DNA of 33,059 bases from Taishania sp. (GCA_030150045.1 JASLGM010000016.1:1-33059), one strand, 5' to 3'; positions 17,545 through 26,981 are shown, counted from the stretch's first letter. The notes: generated by a model from the letters alone, not told the origin. Numbers and translations: made by a program.

Positions 17545-18405
17545 TTATTTTATCAATCCGAGTAAATATTCACCGTAGCCACTTTTACGAAGTGGTTCCG
17601 CTATTGCTCTTAACTGTTCTTCATTTATATATCCATTTCGATAGGCGCTTTCTTCTATACAACCTATCTTAAGACCTTGTCGTTCTTCAATTACTTCTAC
17701 AAACTGTCCAGCTTGCATTAAAGAAGCAAAAGTTCCTGTGTCTAACCATGCTGTACCCCGGTCTAGAACCGCAACTTTTAAACGATTCTCACGCAAATAA
17801 GCTGCATTAACATCAGTAATTTCATACTCTCCTCGAGAAGAAGGCTTTAAGCTCTTCGCAATTTCGATCACATCGTTATCATAAAAATATAACCCTGGAA
17901 CGGCATAATTTGATGTAGGATGTGTTGGCTTTTCAACAATGGAAATCGCCTTCATTTCTTCATCAAAAGTAACGACACCATATCGTTGAGGGTCTTTCAC
18001 ATGATAAGCATAAACCACACCTCCATCTGGATTATTGTTCTCTTTCAATAATGTATCCATCCCTACACCATAAAAGATATTATCGCCAAGAATTAAAGCC
18101 ACTTTATCGTTACCTATGAAAGATTCACCAATAATAAACGCCTGAGCTAATCCATCTGGTTTATCTTGAACAGCATATTGAAACGAACAGCCTAGTTGAC
18201 TCCCATCTCCTAAAAGCCTTTCAAAATGAGGTAAATCATGTGGCGTTGAAATGATTAATATTTCACGAATACCAGCATCCATAAGGATAGAAAGTGGATA
18301 ATAAATCATGGGTTTATCATAAACCGGCATCAATTGTTTACTTACAGCGAGTGTAAGTGGATGCAATCGGGTGCCAGAACCACCAGCAAGAATTATCCCT
18401 TTCAT
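17545..18405 (-). CDS. rmlA: Glucose-1-phosphate thymidylyltransferase
   Basis: The 286-residue protein makes dTDP-glucose from glucose-1-phosphate and dTTP, the first step to dTDP-rhamnose and related sugars for surface polysaccharide. The nucleotide-binding signature GGSGTRLHPLT and KQLMPVYDKPMIYYPLS are intact, as are ILGDNIFYG, VEKP and GTAWLDTGT. The length matches RmlA/RfbA. The gene is separated from the upstream transporter gene by 17 nt and from the prenyl synthase by 1 nt. The partner genes rmlB, rmlC and rmlD are not in the window. This isolated placement between a transporter and an isoprenoid enzyme is unusual, and could relate to lipid-linked sugar synthesis. Confidence 0.95.
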   Translation of the reverse strand: MKGIILAGGSGTRLHPLTLAVSKQLMPVYDKPMIYYPLSILMDAGIREILIISTPHDLPHFERLLGDGSQLGCSFQYAVQDKPDGLAQAFIIGESFIGNDKVALILGDNIFYGVGMDTLLKENNNPDGGVVYAYHVKDPQRYGVVTFDEEMKAISIVEKPTHPTSNYAVPGLYFYDNDVIEIAKSLKPSSRGEYEITDVNAAYLRENRLKVAVLDRGTAWLDTGTFASLMQAGQFVEVIEERQGLKIGCIEESAYRNGYINEEQLRAIAEPLRKSGYGEYLLGLIK

Positions 18406-18422
18406 AGTATCAACTTTATGTA

Positions 18423-21074
18423 TTATTCTTTTGAGTCGTTTCTTTGACTTTCTGCGAACTCTTCAATGTCCAACATATCTTCATCTGTTTCAACATCGGC
18501 ATCATCGTAACCTCCCAAGAAAGACTTTCTATCTTTCTCGGTGATCAACTTGTTTCTCCATGTCATTAACAAAGACGGTAAAACCAATAGATTCGTACAC
18601 ATCGCAACCAATAAAGTTAAAGAAATTAGCATACCCAATGCCTGCGTACCACCAAATTGTGAAAACGCAAAGACAGCAAAACCACAGAAAAGAATCAACG
18701 AATTGTAAAACATCCCCAATCCTGTTTCACGAAGAGCATGTACAATACACTCTTCAATGGTCCATTTCCCCGTTTTTAACTCTTGTTTATATTTCGCTAA
18801 AAAGTGGATGGTCGCATCGACGGTAATACCAAAAGCGATACTAAATACCAACAGTGTAGATGGCTTCAAAGGAATACCCATCCACCCCATAATACCACCA
18901 GTAGTAATCATAGGAATCAAGTTCGGAACTAAAGATACGATTACCATTCTCCATGAGCGAAACAACAAGGCCATCAATAACGCAATGGCAACAATAGCAA
19001 TAACGATAGAACTCAAAAGGTTGCTCACTAAGAATTGAGTCCCAATGGCAGCAACCACAGATGTCCCTGTAAACGAAACGTCGTAATACTGATTGTCAAT
19101 TGCTTGCCTCAACTGTTTATTAAAATCTCCTTCCTTATAGTATTTTTGCAGTTCTGCATCATTTGAATCGAACAACAATTGTAAATCATTGTTTCCATTA
19201 GCAATCAATGAAGCAACTTTGTTATAAACTTCTGGATATGCTTCCAACAAAGAATCAATTACACCTGTGTTTCCAGCAATAATACGCTTATAATACGCTT
19301 CCATTTCCGGTTTTGTTGGATTTAAGATGCTATCAAATGCTTGACTTAAATGCGCAACTTTACGAGTCACATCAAAAGAACCTAAATCTTTCATTTGCAT
19401 ACGAATACGTAAAGTAGTCGATGCCGTATCTAACAATTCTTTCATTTGGATAGAAGCACTCATATTATTTACATCGAAGTTATCAATGTATTGCTTCAGT
19501 CTAGGCATGTCACGTTTATTGAATAACTCATAACGCGTAGTGTCATTTCCATAATAGGCCATGTTAATGACTTTAATTACATCAATCAATGACATACTTT
19601 TTGAAAAATCTGAATCTGTACCTATATATTCTTGAACACCTTCAATACGACTCAATGTCGCTGATTTAAACAATCGTCCTTTTTCTTTGTAATTAATCAT
19701 TAATTCGAAAGGAATAGATCCTCCAAAGTTATCTTCAAAGAAATGAACGTCGCGTAGAATCTGATGCCCTTCGGGTAAATCACCTGTCAACTGGCCAGTA
19801 ATTCTGATTTTAGAAATTCCCCATATAGAAATAACAACAGCCAATCCTGCAACAGCATAAACATACGTACGATTATTCATTACGATGTCTACTAATTTAT
19901 TTAAGAAATTTACTGCTAAATTGCGATCGAGATGTGCCAAATGTCTTTGCTGTGGAGCATCAGAAAGAGAAACAATGATTGGAAGAATGGTAATCGCTAA
20001 AACAAAAATCATCATAATATTGATCGAAGCAACTAACCCAAATTCCATAAGTTTATCAGAATTTGTAAAAATCAAAGTCATGAATCCAAATGCAGTGGTA
20101 AGGTTCGTTAAGAACGTAGCCATACCCACTTTTTTCATTACACGTGTTAAAGCACGAATCTTATTTTTACACGCTCGGTATTCCTGATGAAACTTGGTCA
20201 TCAAATAAACACAGTTTGGAATACCAATCACAATCATTAAAGGCGGAATTAACGCTGTAAGAATGGAAATTTTGAAACCAAAGGTAACAATCATTCCCAT
20301 TGACCAAATCACCGCTACCGTAACCACACTCAAACAAATCAAAACCACTTTGAATGATCGGAAAAACAAGTAAATTAAAGTAGACGTTACTAAAACAGAA
20401 AGTCCAATAAACAAGAACATCTCCTGCTGAATACGCTTTCCAATTACAATACGAATATGAGGCAATCCAGAAACGTGAATCTCTCCAAAATACTGCTTAA
20501 ATTGTTCCGTATAATTTTCAATGTCTAAAACGACATTCGATTTAATCTTATCTGATAGAACGTCCTCATCGATACGAACCATCATCAAAGAAACATTAGT
20601 CTCCGGATTATATAAAAACCCCTTAAAGAAAGGAACTTTACGAACTTCATTCTTGATCTCTCCAATGGATTTTTCCTCAAAACGCGTATCTGAAAAAATC
20701 TTATTGATTTCAAAACGCATCTTTTCTCGGTTGTTTTCAACCATAAATAGATTCGCCTCCGAAAATACACTCAGCACTCCATTGAATTTCAAAATGGAAT
20801 CTCCCATTTCTTTCCATTTCAAGAAATTTTGTTCAGTGAACAGCTTTTCTGACTGTATTCCAATAACTAAGGTATTCCCATCTTCCCCAAAGCGTTCTTT
20901 GAAGTCCATGTAAGCAACTTTAGCATCGTCTTTTTTCGGGAGAAGAACTCCGTACTTATTATCCAACTGTAAACCCGTAGCGGCCTGATAGCCAAAATAA
21001 ACAGTTATTAATGTGATGATACCTAACAGTATAAATTTATTTCTTAAGATTAGCTTTGCTAAAAATTGCCACAT
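18423..21074 (-). CDS. MMPL/RND-superfamily transporter
   Basis: The ATG at 21074 (MWQFLAKLILRNKFILLG) is the natural start. The frame extends to 21185 but there overlaps the peptidase gene and encodes no family sequence. The product has 883 residues with duplicated RND topology: one N-terminal membrane helix, a large periplasmic loop, and a cluster of about five helices with PPLMIVIGIPNCVYLMTKF. A second single helix and loop follow, then a second cluster with FSIAFGITVDATIHFLAKY. The FGITVDATIHF stretch matches the MMPL/Patched-like group, known for exporting lipids and hydrophobic molecules. The C-terminus is an acidic cytoplasmic tail. The substrate is unknown. Cotranscription with a prenyl synthase suggests a lipid substrate, but this is only inference. 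Confidence 0.92.
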   Translation of the reverse strand: MWQFLAKLILRNKFILLGIITLITVYFGYQAATGLQLDNKYGVLLPKKDDAKVAYMDFKERFGEDGNTLVIGIQSEKLFTEQNFLKWKEMGDSILKFNGVLSVFSEANLFMVENNREKMRFEINKIFSDTRFEEKSIGEIKNEVRKVPFFKGFLYNPETNVSLMMVRIDEDVLSDKIKSNVVLDIENYTEQFKQYFGEIHVSGLPHIRIVIGKRIQQEMFLFIGLSVLVTSTLIYLFFRSFKVVLICLSVVTVAVIWSMGMIVTFGFKISILTALIPPLMIVIGIPNCVYLMTKFHQEYRACKNKIRALTRVMKKVGMATFLTNLTTAFGFMTLIFTNSDKLMEFGLVASINIMMIFVLAITILPIIVSLSDAPQQRHLAHLDRNLAVNFLNKLVDIVMNNRTYVYAVAGLAVVISIWGISKIRITGQLTGDLPEGHQILRDVHFFEDNFGGSIPFELMINYKEKGRLFKSATLSRIEGVQEYIGTDSDFSKSMSLIDVIKVINMAYYGNDTTRYELFNKRDMPRLKQYIDNFDVNNMSASIQMKELLDTASTTLRIRMQMKDLGSFDVTRKVAHLSQAFDSILNPTKPEMEAYYKRIIAGNTGVIDSLLEAYPEVYNKVASLIANGNNDLQLLFDSNDAELQKYYKEGDFNKQLRQAIDNQYYDVSFTGTSVVAAIGTQFLVSNLLSSIVIAIVAIALLMALLFRSWRMVIVSLVPNLIPMITTGGIMGWMGIPLKPSTLLVFSIAFGITVDATIHFLAKYKQELKTGKWTIEECIVHALRETGLGMFYNSLILFCGFAVFAFSQFGGTQALGMLISLTLLVAMCTNLLVLPSLLMTWRNKLITEKDRKSFLGGYDDADVETDEDMLDIEEFAESQRNDSKE

Positions 21075-21107
21075 CCTGAATTGATTATGTTTTATTAAAA
21101 AAGTTGC

Positions 21108-21138
21108 TAAAGTTACCGCAATATTTGCAGGATTACAA
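21108..21138 (-). promoter_or_regulatory. Possible internal promoter before the MMPL gene
   Basis: On the minus strand TTG (21136-21138) is followed by 20 nt and TAACTTTA (21108-21115), one mismatch from TAnnTTTG with ideal spacing. It lies in the 73-nt gap after the peptidase gene and could add a second transcript to the operon. Confidence 0.4.
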
Positions 21139-21147
21139 CACCTATTA

Positions 21148-23187
21148 CTATTTAAGATCCTCAGACAGCCATTTGAAGAACTCACGGTGCCAAATTAAGC
21201 TGTTTTGAGGCTTAACCACCCAATGACCTTCGGTTGGGAAATACAAAAATTTAGACCTCAATCCTTTCAATTGAGCTGCTTGAAACGCCTGCATCCCTTC
21301 ACTTTCAGGAACTCTAAAATCTATACCGCCATGAATGACCAACATAGGTGTATCCCAATTCTGAACCAATTTGTGAGGACTGTTCTTTTCATAGTTTGAT
21401 TTGTTTTCTGGTAACCAATAAGGTCCACCATGTTCCCAATTCGCAAAAAACAATTCTTCCGTTGTCCCATACCAGCTTTCCAAATTGAATAAACCACAAT
21501 GGGAAACAAAAGTTTTAAATCGTTTTTCATGCAACCCGGCCAACATATAAACGGAATACCCGCCGTAAGAAGCTCCAATAGCTCCCATTTTATCTTTGTT
21601 TACATAGGGCAAATCCATTGCATAATCTGTAGCTGATAAATAATCACGCATCGGCTGCCCTCCCCAGTCACCTGAAATAGCATCATTCCACTCTTGTCCA
21701 AAACCTGGTAAACCACGACGATTAGGCGCCACAACAACATATCCTTCTGAAGCCATTAAACATAAATTCCAACGGTAAGAGAAAAATTGGGAAACCGCAG
21801 ATTGAGGTCCTCCTTGGCAGTACAATAAACTTGGATAAGTTACACCCTCCTCCATTTTGGGAGGTTTAACAATCCATACCAACATTTGTTTCCCATCCGT
21901 AGTTTTCACCCAGTGCTTTTCTACACTTGGCAAATCCAACTTATCCCATTCCGGATTAACCTTCGTTATTTGAGCAATCTTAGTGGAAACTTTTCCTGTT
22001 TTTGCTATCGTATAATCAATCAAATAAAGATCTGAAGGTTGGATCATCGTATTACGCCCTGCAACCAAACGATCTCCAAAAACATCCAAAGAATTGTAAT
22101 CATGGTCTCCAATTGTCAATTGGGTAATTTTTGTTGACTTCACATCCAATAAAAAGATTTGCTTGGTTGCTTCAACTGTTGCTAGAAAATAGATTTTTGT
22201 CCCATCCCCATTCCACACAAAATCCTCCACACTGTGCATGAACTTCTCTGTTAAATTGGCATAACCTTCAGTAGACTCAAACAGCAAAATATTTACTTTG
22301 TCTGCTTCAAACCCAGGTCGGGCCATATTCAACCAAGCCAACTTACCTTGCTTCGAATATTTAGGATGATTGTCATAACCTTGAAGCCCAAAATTCAACG
22401 TTAACTGCTTATCTAGACCACCCACATTTTCATACAATTCGGAATTGGTACTTTGCGCAAAATCGGTGCCTTTTAACTTTTTAGTAGCATAAACGACCGC
22501 ATCCGTTGTAGGATGAAGCGCCACTTGATCTAAACCACCAAAAGGAGGTGTTGCTGTAGGAAAATCATCTAAAGTAAGGCGTTGAGATACACCTATTGTT
22601 TTTCCATCAAATGGATATGCATATAGTTTCTCAACCGTGTAATCATCATAAGCCGCCCAATGACGATACATCAAACTAGATTCGATACGTGCATTAGCAT
22701 TTGGCAAATCGGCGTAAAGTGTATTTAAGTGTTCTCGAATCTTATCCGATTGCAAAGTAATCAAACGTTTATTAGTCGCATCAAATGCGAAGGCATTTAC
22801 TTGGTCAAAATTACCTTTCGAAAGCTGCTCAATATTTCCTTTCGTATCCACAACAAACAATTCTTGCTTACCCGTATGACTACTTAAAAAAGCAATTCTA
22901 TCCGTTGAAATCCATACAGCATTACGCTCCACATGAGGTGAATTTGTAAGATTTCTTGTCACCCCAGTAGCTATGGAGAAAAGATATAAATCAGAATTCG
23001 TTTTCTCTGTTTTATAATCCACTTTTGAAACTGAATACAAAACATGTTCACCTGTTGGGGAAAACTGCCCAGCAGAAACACGATTCAAACCAATAAGTTG
23101 TTCAGGAGTCAATCTATTTTGTCCAGAAACAGTAGTAGCTAAAATGCTTAAAGCCAAAGTAAATATTAAACGCATATCTTTAATCAT
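21148..23187 (-). CDS. S9-family prolyl oligopeptidase-like peptidase (DPP5-like)
   Basis: The 679-residue protein has a signal peptide (MRLIFTLALSILATTVSGQ), a beta-propeller-like N-terminal part up to about 420, and an alpha/beta-hydrolase C-terminal part. The catalytic triad is visible: Ser540 in GASYGGYS, Asp623 in HGGIDFRVP and His655 in PTEGHWV. The C-terminal wording closely follows bacterial dipeptidyl-peptidase 5/acylaminoacyl-peptidase proteins, which release dipeptides from peptide N-termini in the periplasm. An alternative ATG at 23175 would remove four residues and begin directly with the signal peptide. It is the first gene of the minus-strand operon. A near-consensus -7 box (TATCTTCG, one mismatch, 23195-23202) lies just upstream. 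Confidence 0.93.
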   Translation of the reverse strand: MIKDMRLIFTLALSILATTVSGQNRLTPEQLIGLNRVSAGQFSPTGEHVLYSVSKVDYKTEKTNSDLYLFSIATGVTRNLTNSPHVERNAVWISTDRIAFLSSHTGKQELFVVDTKGNIEQLSKGNFDQVNAFAFDATNKRLITLQSDKIREHLNTLYADLPNANARIESSLMYRHWAAYDDYTVEKLYAYPFDGKTIGVSQRLTLDDFPTATPPFGGLDQVALHPTTDAVVYATKKLKGTDFAQSTNSELYENVGGLDKQLTLNFGLQGYDNHPKYSKQGKLAWLNMARPGFEADKVNILLFESTEGYANLTEKFMHSVEDFVWNGDGTKIYFLATVEATKQIFLLDVKSTKITQLTIGDHDYNSLDVFGDRLVAGRNTMIQPSDLYLIDYTIAKTGKVSTKIAQITKVNPEWDKLDLPSVEKHWVKTTDGKQMLVWIVKPPKMEEGVTYPSLLYCQGGPQSAVSQFFSYRWNLCLMASEGYVVVAPNRRGLPGFGQEWNDAISGDWGGQPMRDYLSATDYAMDLPYVNKDKMGAIGASYGGYSVYMLAGLHEKRFKTFVSHCGLFNLESWYGTTEELFFANWEHGGPYWLPENKSNYEKNSPHKLVQNWDTPMLVIHGGIDFRVPESEGMQAFQAAQLKGLRSKFLYFPTEGHWVVKPQNSLIWHREFFKWLSEDLK

Positions 23188-23308
23188 AATCGCACGAAGA
23201 TACCGCTTTTGAAAAAACTATGGGCAGATTTAACGAATTGTTATGCGATAAACACAAAAAATAGGAAGGCAAAGAGGCAATGTCACTTAAACAAAAAAGA
23301 ACACCACT

Positions 23309-23500
23309 TTATTTTTTACTTTTTGAAGACAACGGTCGTCGACTGAAAAACAGCACAATTCCTGTTGCAATCAAAGCTGTAAGTATACTATATTGGAAAA
23401 CGCTCGACACTTCAAATCCCTTCATAGAATACAAAAATACAGCATTTAAGGTAATAAAAAGGACGATTATGATTCGCTGAAACCTTCTAATTTCTTTCAT
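23309..23500 (-). CDS. Small two-helix membrane protein, hypothetical
   Basis: The 63-residue protein MKEIRRFQRIIIVLFITLNA... has two predicted membrane helices (about 9-26 and 36-52) flanked by basic residues, ending in FFSRRPLSSKSKK. This gives it a plausible positive-inside arrangement with both ends cytoplasmic. An overlapping plus-strand frame at 23280-23480 has no protein-like character, so the minus strand is preferred. I do not recognise a family. It stands alone with no clear promoter match or terminator. It is moderately likely to be a real gene. Confidence 0.5.
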   Translation of the reverse strand: MKEIRRFQRIIIVLFITLNAVFLYSMKGFEVSSVFQYSILTALIATGIVLFFSRRPLSSKSKK

Positions 23501-23626
23501 TAGTTACTCATTTTCATCTCGTTAAAATACAAAAAAAACAACAACCAAATGAATTAATTTAATTTTTAACAAAATGCATAAAAAAAACAGAAAGAAAAAA
23601 GAAAAGACAACAAACAACAATTTTAT

Positions 23627-23780
23627 TTGGCAGCTTTATCGGTTTACGTGCTTTAGTTTGTTTTTGGAAAAGTGTTCACCAGCTACGTTTACACGTGCTC
23701 CCGTTGGTCGCAGTGCAACGCCAGCGTTCACTTCTTTTCCAATTCACAAAGCTACCACACTCCACCCGAGCTGAAACTCA
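23627..23780 (+). repeat. Dispersed intergenic repeat, copy B
   Basis: Homologous to 8601-8761 read in the opposite orientation, with the same ordered blocks: TTGGCAGC, GCTTTAG, AAAAGTGTTCACCAGCT, ACGTGCT and CCGTTGGTCGCAGTGC. The GGGCGTT...AACGC element that flanks copy A is absent here. The gene-free stretch 23501-24033 otherwise contains A-rich sequence before the repeat and an imperfect palindrome at 23887-23936. Confidence 0.7.
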
Positions 23781-23886
23781 ACAAACAAATAAAAAACATT
23801 CCAATCTCTTAACCTGTATTTGCACTTATAAATACTTACAAGTAATTAATTTTCAAATTAATAATTATATTAGCCGGTGAAATCAA

Positions 23887-23936
23887 GAAATACGGATATA
23901 GGTATTGTTTGACGAAACTATTCCGTGTTTTATTTC
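23887..23936. other. Imperfect palindrome upstream of the 854-residue protein gene
   Basis: GAAATACGGATATAG (23887-23901) is nearly complementary to CTATTCCGTGTTTTATTTC (23918-23936), allowing a bulge. It lies about 100 nt before the start at 24034. It could be an operator, an RNA hairpin in a long leader, or chance. No exact TAnnTTTG box is seen in this leader. Confidence 0.35.
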
Positions 23937-24033
23937 GTGAAAAAACAAGTTATAGACAACCTTAGGAAAACCAACACAATAAAGAAAAACATTTAACGTT
24001 AACATAATTTATACACTAAGTAACTATTAAACT

Positions 24034-26598
24034 ATGGCACTAGAAGAACCTAAAAAGTATCCTATTAAGACAGATCTTTTCCGATTTGTTACTTTCCGAG
24101 CACCTGACCAAATGACTCAGGTAGCAGCATCTTACCGATTCATTTCGCATCCTAATACTACCAGCAGTTATATTGGGTCTTTTTCAGGACAGAGCGATAA
24201 TGAAGCAGATTTAAAAAGTCATTTGGAAGCTTTCGAAGCTGTATCCAATTACAAGCAGATCAGAGATGTCAATCCTCGCTTGTATGATGCTACAAGTCTA
24301 TTCTTTAAAAATAGAAACGGACTACCAGATGAGGCTCCAGAAGATATTAAAGATTTACTTTTAACTGATGAACAATTATTGTGGATGTGGGATCAGTTAT
24401 TATACCAAATCATTACACGCTCTTCTCCTTATATAAGACAGGCAGCGATACAAATGATTATCGGAGATAACATATTGAAACATGCCAGAGAATGGGGAAC
24501 AGACAATTTTAAACTGTTACTTCACGCAAAAATCGTTATCCCGAAAGAACTGATAGAATTAATTAAATTACTTCTATATGTAAGATGTGCTGGAAATATG
24601 AAGGGAGTAACCAATCTAGGTATTGCTGATTTTAGACGTGTTGAACAAGAAGTGTGTAGCTATGTTCCAGGAGAAGTGTCTCACATTGAAAACATTATGG
24701 CTCGTGAGTATAAAGAGAAAAGTACTCGAAATTTAGTTCGCTCAGAACAGACAGTTGAAGTAACCAATGAAACAGAGATAGAAAATCTGACTGATGTTAC
24801 TACTTCCACACGTAACGAATTAAGTACAGAAATAGCATCTGTCATAGATGAAGCAAAAACTTCTAACTATGGGGGGTCTGTTAGTGTGTCAGCAGAATAT
24901 TTAGGGGCTAAAATAGATGTAGATGCCTATACAGATTTCGCCAATTCCAATTCTTCTTCATTTTCTAATTCAACGGCAAAGACATACGCCGAAGAAGTAA
25001 CCAAACGAGCATTGGAGCGAATTGTACAACGAACAACGGAAAAAAGAACCTCTACCATCATCAAGGAGTTTGAGGAAAACAATAAACATGGTTTTGACAA
25101 TCGTTTAGGAGATAAGCATGTTACTGGAATTTACCGATGGGTGGACATTATCTATAAAAATAGGCTCATAAATTATGGGAAAAGGCTCATGCTTGAATTT
25201 ATGGTTCCTGAACCTGCCGAGTTTTATAAAAGAGTATTGAAATATAAGCCCGAGGGTTCAGGCTCAGATTCAGATATAAATACTCCTGAAGCACCATTAA
25301 CTCTTGCTGATTTTAAGATCACAAAACCAGGCGATATTACTGAAGAAATAGCACATAACGCTGGAGCTTATTATGGAGTTAGTATAGGGAATTTACCATC
25401 TCAAGAAGAAAAACTTACGAAGTCAATAGTTCCTTTAGGACCTGTGAAACATGAAAGATCAACCCAATCAATGCCTCTGTTGGATCTTACTGTTCCTCCA
25501 AAATATGAGGCGTATAAAATGATAGGTTCCTACACGTATGAATATCGGGCTAATAGTGCATCAAGTTCAGCATTAGCCTTTTGTAACCTTACAGTAGATG
25601 GAACAATTGTTCAGAGTGGAGGTAATTATGCTCCTTCAAAAACAAAAAAGACAGTTAATGTAGATCATCCAATAGGTAATCTTCCCGGAAATATTCCTGT
25701 ATCTGTTTCTTATTCAGGTGTATTTGGTTTTTTTGGTGCAATAACTGTTTATTGTAGATTGAGACAGTCTGTAATTGACGAGTGGAAATCTGATATATAT
25801 AACCGTTTACAGAATGCATATAATCAAATGCTTGCTCAATACGAGAGTGAAGTAATAGCGCAAGAACAAGCAATACCAGAAGAAACTGGAGAACAAGAAG
25901 TGAGCAATCCTGCTTTCAACAGACAGATTGAACAACGAGAATTAAAACGTGCATGTATTGAGATGATTACCAAACCTTTTTGCAGAAAGCAAGGAGAAAG
26001 ATCTTATATAGATTTGAATGCCTGTGATAAGTACCTCATTCCTCAAGTGAATCAAACTGCAAACTTTGAACAGTATGCTTCTCAGGTTAAATTCTTTGAA
26101 CAGGTTTTTGAGTGGAACTTAATTTCGTATATCTTTTATCCATATTATTGGGCAGATAAGTGTGATTGGGCAGATTTGATGAAAACTGAAAATGCAGATA
26201 CTGTTTTTCAGGCATTTTTACAAGCTGGAATGGCACGTGTAGTTGTACCTGTTCGTCCTCAGTTTAATGAGGCTGTTACTTATTATATGGAAACAGGAGA
26301 TATATGGTTGGGTGGTGATCTTGTTCCCGGAACAGAGGATGATCTCTATATGGATATTTCGGATGAAATGATTGGCTCAACTACTCAAAACATTCCACCA
26401 GAAGCAGAATGGCTGACACGTGTACCTACTTCAATGGCAATCATACAAGATAAATCTGCACGTTTAGCAGAAGATGCATTGCCTGTTTGTACAGTTGTTG
26501 AAAATGAGGAAACGACTACTAACATCAAAAAATCGGCTAATCTTTTAGGAAATATTGTTCCAGTAGATCCGATAGAGCCAGAGGAACCCGAAGAATAA
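24034..26598 (+). CDS. Large protein of unknown function, no signal peptide
   Basis: I do not recognise the family by name. The 854-residue protein starts MALEEPKKYPIKTDLF without a signal peptide or membrane helix. Residues about 100-215 look helical. About 217-350 is rich in charged, Ser and Thr residues with coiled-coil potential (AREYKEKSTRNLVRSEQTVE ... EVTKRALERIVQRTTEKRTS) around a Ser/Asn-rich stretch (303-314). Next come GIYRWVDIIYKN and YGKRLMLEFMVPEPAEF (about 365-396), a beta domain (about 485-580), a helical segment with a Glu-rich linker (580-645), and an aromatic C-terminal region (about 690-760) with ISYIFYPYYWADK and ARVVVPVRPQFNEAV. It ends in an acidic EPEEPEE tail. It stands alone between an AT-rich leader and a terminator, next to the muramidase operon. 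A structural or delivery-related role is possible but unproven. Confidence 0.85.
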   Translation: MALEEPKKYPIKTDLFRFVTFRAPDQMTQVAASYRFISHPNTTSSYIGSFSGQSDNEADLKSHLEAFEAVSNYKQIRDVNPRLYDATSLFFKNRNGLPDEAPEDIKDLLLTDEQLLWMWDQLLYQIITRSSPYIRQAAIQMIIGDNILKHAREWGTDNFKLLLHAKIVIPKELIELIKLLLYVRCAGNMKGVTNLGIADFRRVEQEVCSYVPGEVSHIENIMAREYKEKSTRNLVRSEQTVEVTNETEIENLTDVTTSTRNELSTEIASVIDEAKTSNYGGSVSVSAEYLGAKIDVDAYTDFANSNSSSFSNSTAKTYAEEVTKRALERIVQRTTEKRTSTIIKEFEENNKHGFDNRLGDKHVTGIYRWVDIIYKNRLINYGKRLMLEFMVPEPAEFYKRVLKYKPEGSGSDSDINTPEAPLTLADFKITKPGDITEEIAHNAGAYYGVSIGNLPSQEEKLTKSIVPLGPVKHERSTQSMPLLDLTVPPKYEAYKMIGSYTYEYRANSASSSALAFCNLTVDGTIVQSGGNYAPSKTKKTVNVDHPIGNLPGNIPVSVSYSGVFGFFGAITVYCRLRQSVIDEWKSDIYNRLQNAYNQMLAQYESEVIAQEQAIPEETGEQEVSNPAFNRQIEQRELKRACIEMITKPFCRKQGERSYIDLNACDKYLIPQVNQTANFEQYASQVKFFEQVFEWNLISYIFYPYYWADKCDWADLMKTENADTVFQAFLQAGMARVVVPVRPQFNEAVTYYMETGDIWLGGDLVPGTEDDLYMDISDEMIGSTTQNIPPEAEWLTRVPTSMAIIQDKSARLAEDALPVCTVVENEETTTNIKKSANLLGNIVPVDPIEPEEPEE

Positions 26599-26613
26599 CT
26601 TGTTCTAATTACA

Positions 26614-26643
26614 AATTAAGCCGATATAACTATCGGCTTAATT
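26614..26643 (+). terminator. Hairpin terminator after the 854-residue protein gene
   Basis: A perfect 13-bp stem (26614-26626 with 26631-26643) and TAAC loop lie 15 nt after the stop codon. Only a weak T-rich tail (GTGTT) follows, so termination may be incomplete. Confidence 0.75.
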
Positions 26644-26678
26644 GTGTTCATACCATAATAAATATAAAAGAAAAAATT

Positions 26679-26981
26679 ATGAAAAAAAGAAATCTTTTAA
26701 TAATCTGTATGGGGGCTCTTATGTTATTCTCCTGCAAAAAAGAGTATGTTTGTACTTGTACACAAATTACAACAACGCCTGGATACTCACACAATGGGCA
26801 AAATTATCCAGAAGATATTGATGTTACAATTCCGCATCAATATTCATATAAAGCAAAAAAAGACGACTATGAATCAAGTTGTAAAAAAAACAATAATTTC
26901 AATTCGTATGAATCTCCTAATGCTCAATATGGGCAAGCTCCTACAACAGTAATTACCTCATGTGAGACTCATTTGTTTTAA
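26679..26981 (+). CDS. Small Cys-rich lipoprotein
   Basis: The 100-residue protein has a lipoprotein signal (MKKRNLLIICMGALMLFS|CKK) with Cys19 as the lipidation site. The short mature part contains further cysteines (YVCTCTQ, SSCKK, SCETHLF) that could form disulfides. The C-x-C-T start resembles small lipoproteins common in Bacteroidota with no known function. It begins after the hairpin at 26614-26643 and ends 9 nt before the muramidase gene, so it heads that operon. It could be an immunity or accessory factor for the muramidase. This is inferred from position only. Confidence 0.85.
   Translation: MKKRNLLIICMGALMLFSCKKEYVCTCTQITTTPGYSHNGQNYPEDIDVTIPHQYSYKAKKDDYESSCKKNNNFNSYESPNAQYGQAPTTVITSCETHLF

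Noticed and set aside
20521..20913. 130-codon plus-strand frame inside the MMPL gene
   Set aside because: Antisense to a well-supported transporter sequence, with low-complexity Ser/Lys/Phe content typical of a shadow frame.
23280..23480. Plus-strand 66-codon frame opposite the small membrane protein
   Set aside because: The minus-strand frame has two good membrane helices and a positive-inside pattern, while this one has no feature.
26614..26643. Considered as a transposon end or operator because of its perfect 13-bp stem
   Set aside because: The position 15 nt after a stop codon and single-copy status fit a transcription terminator better.
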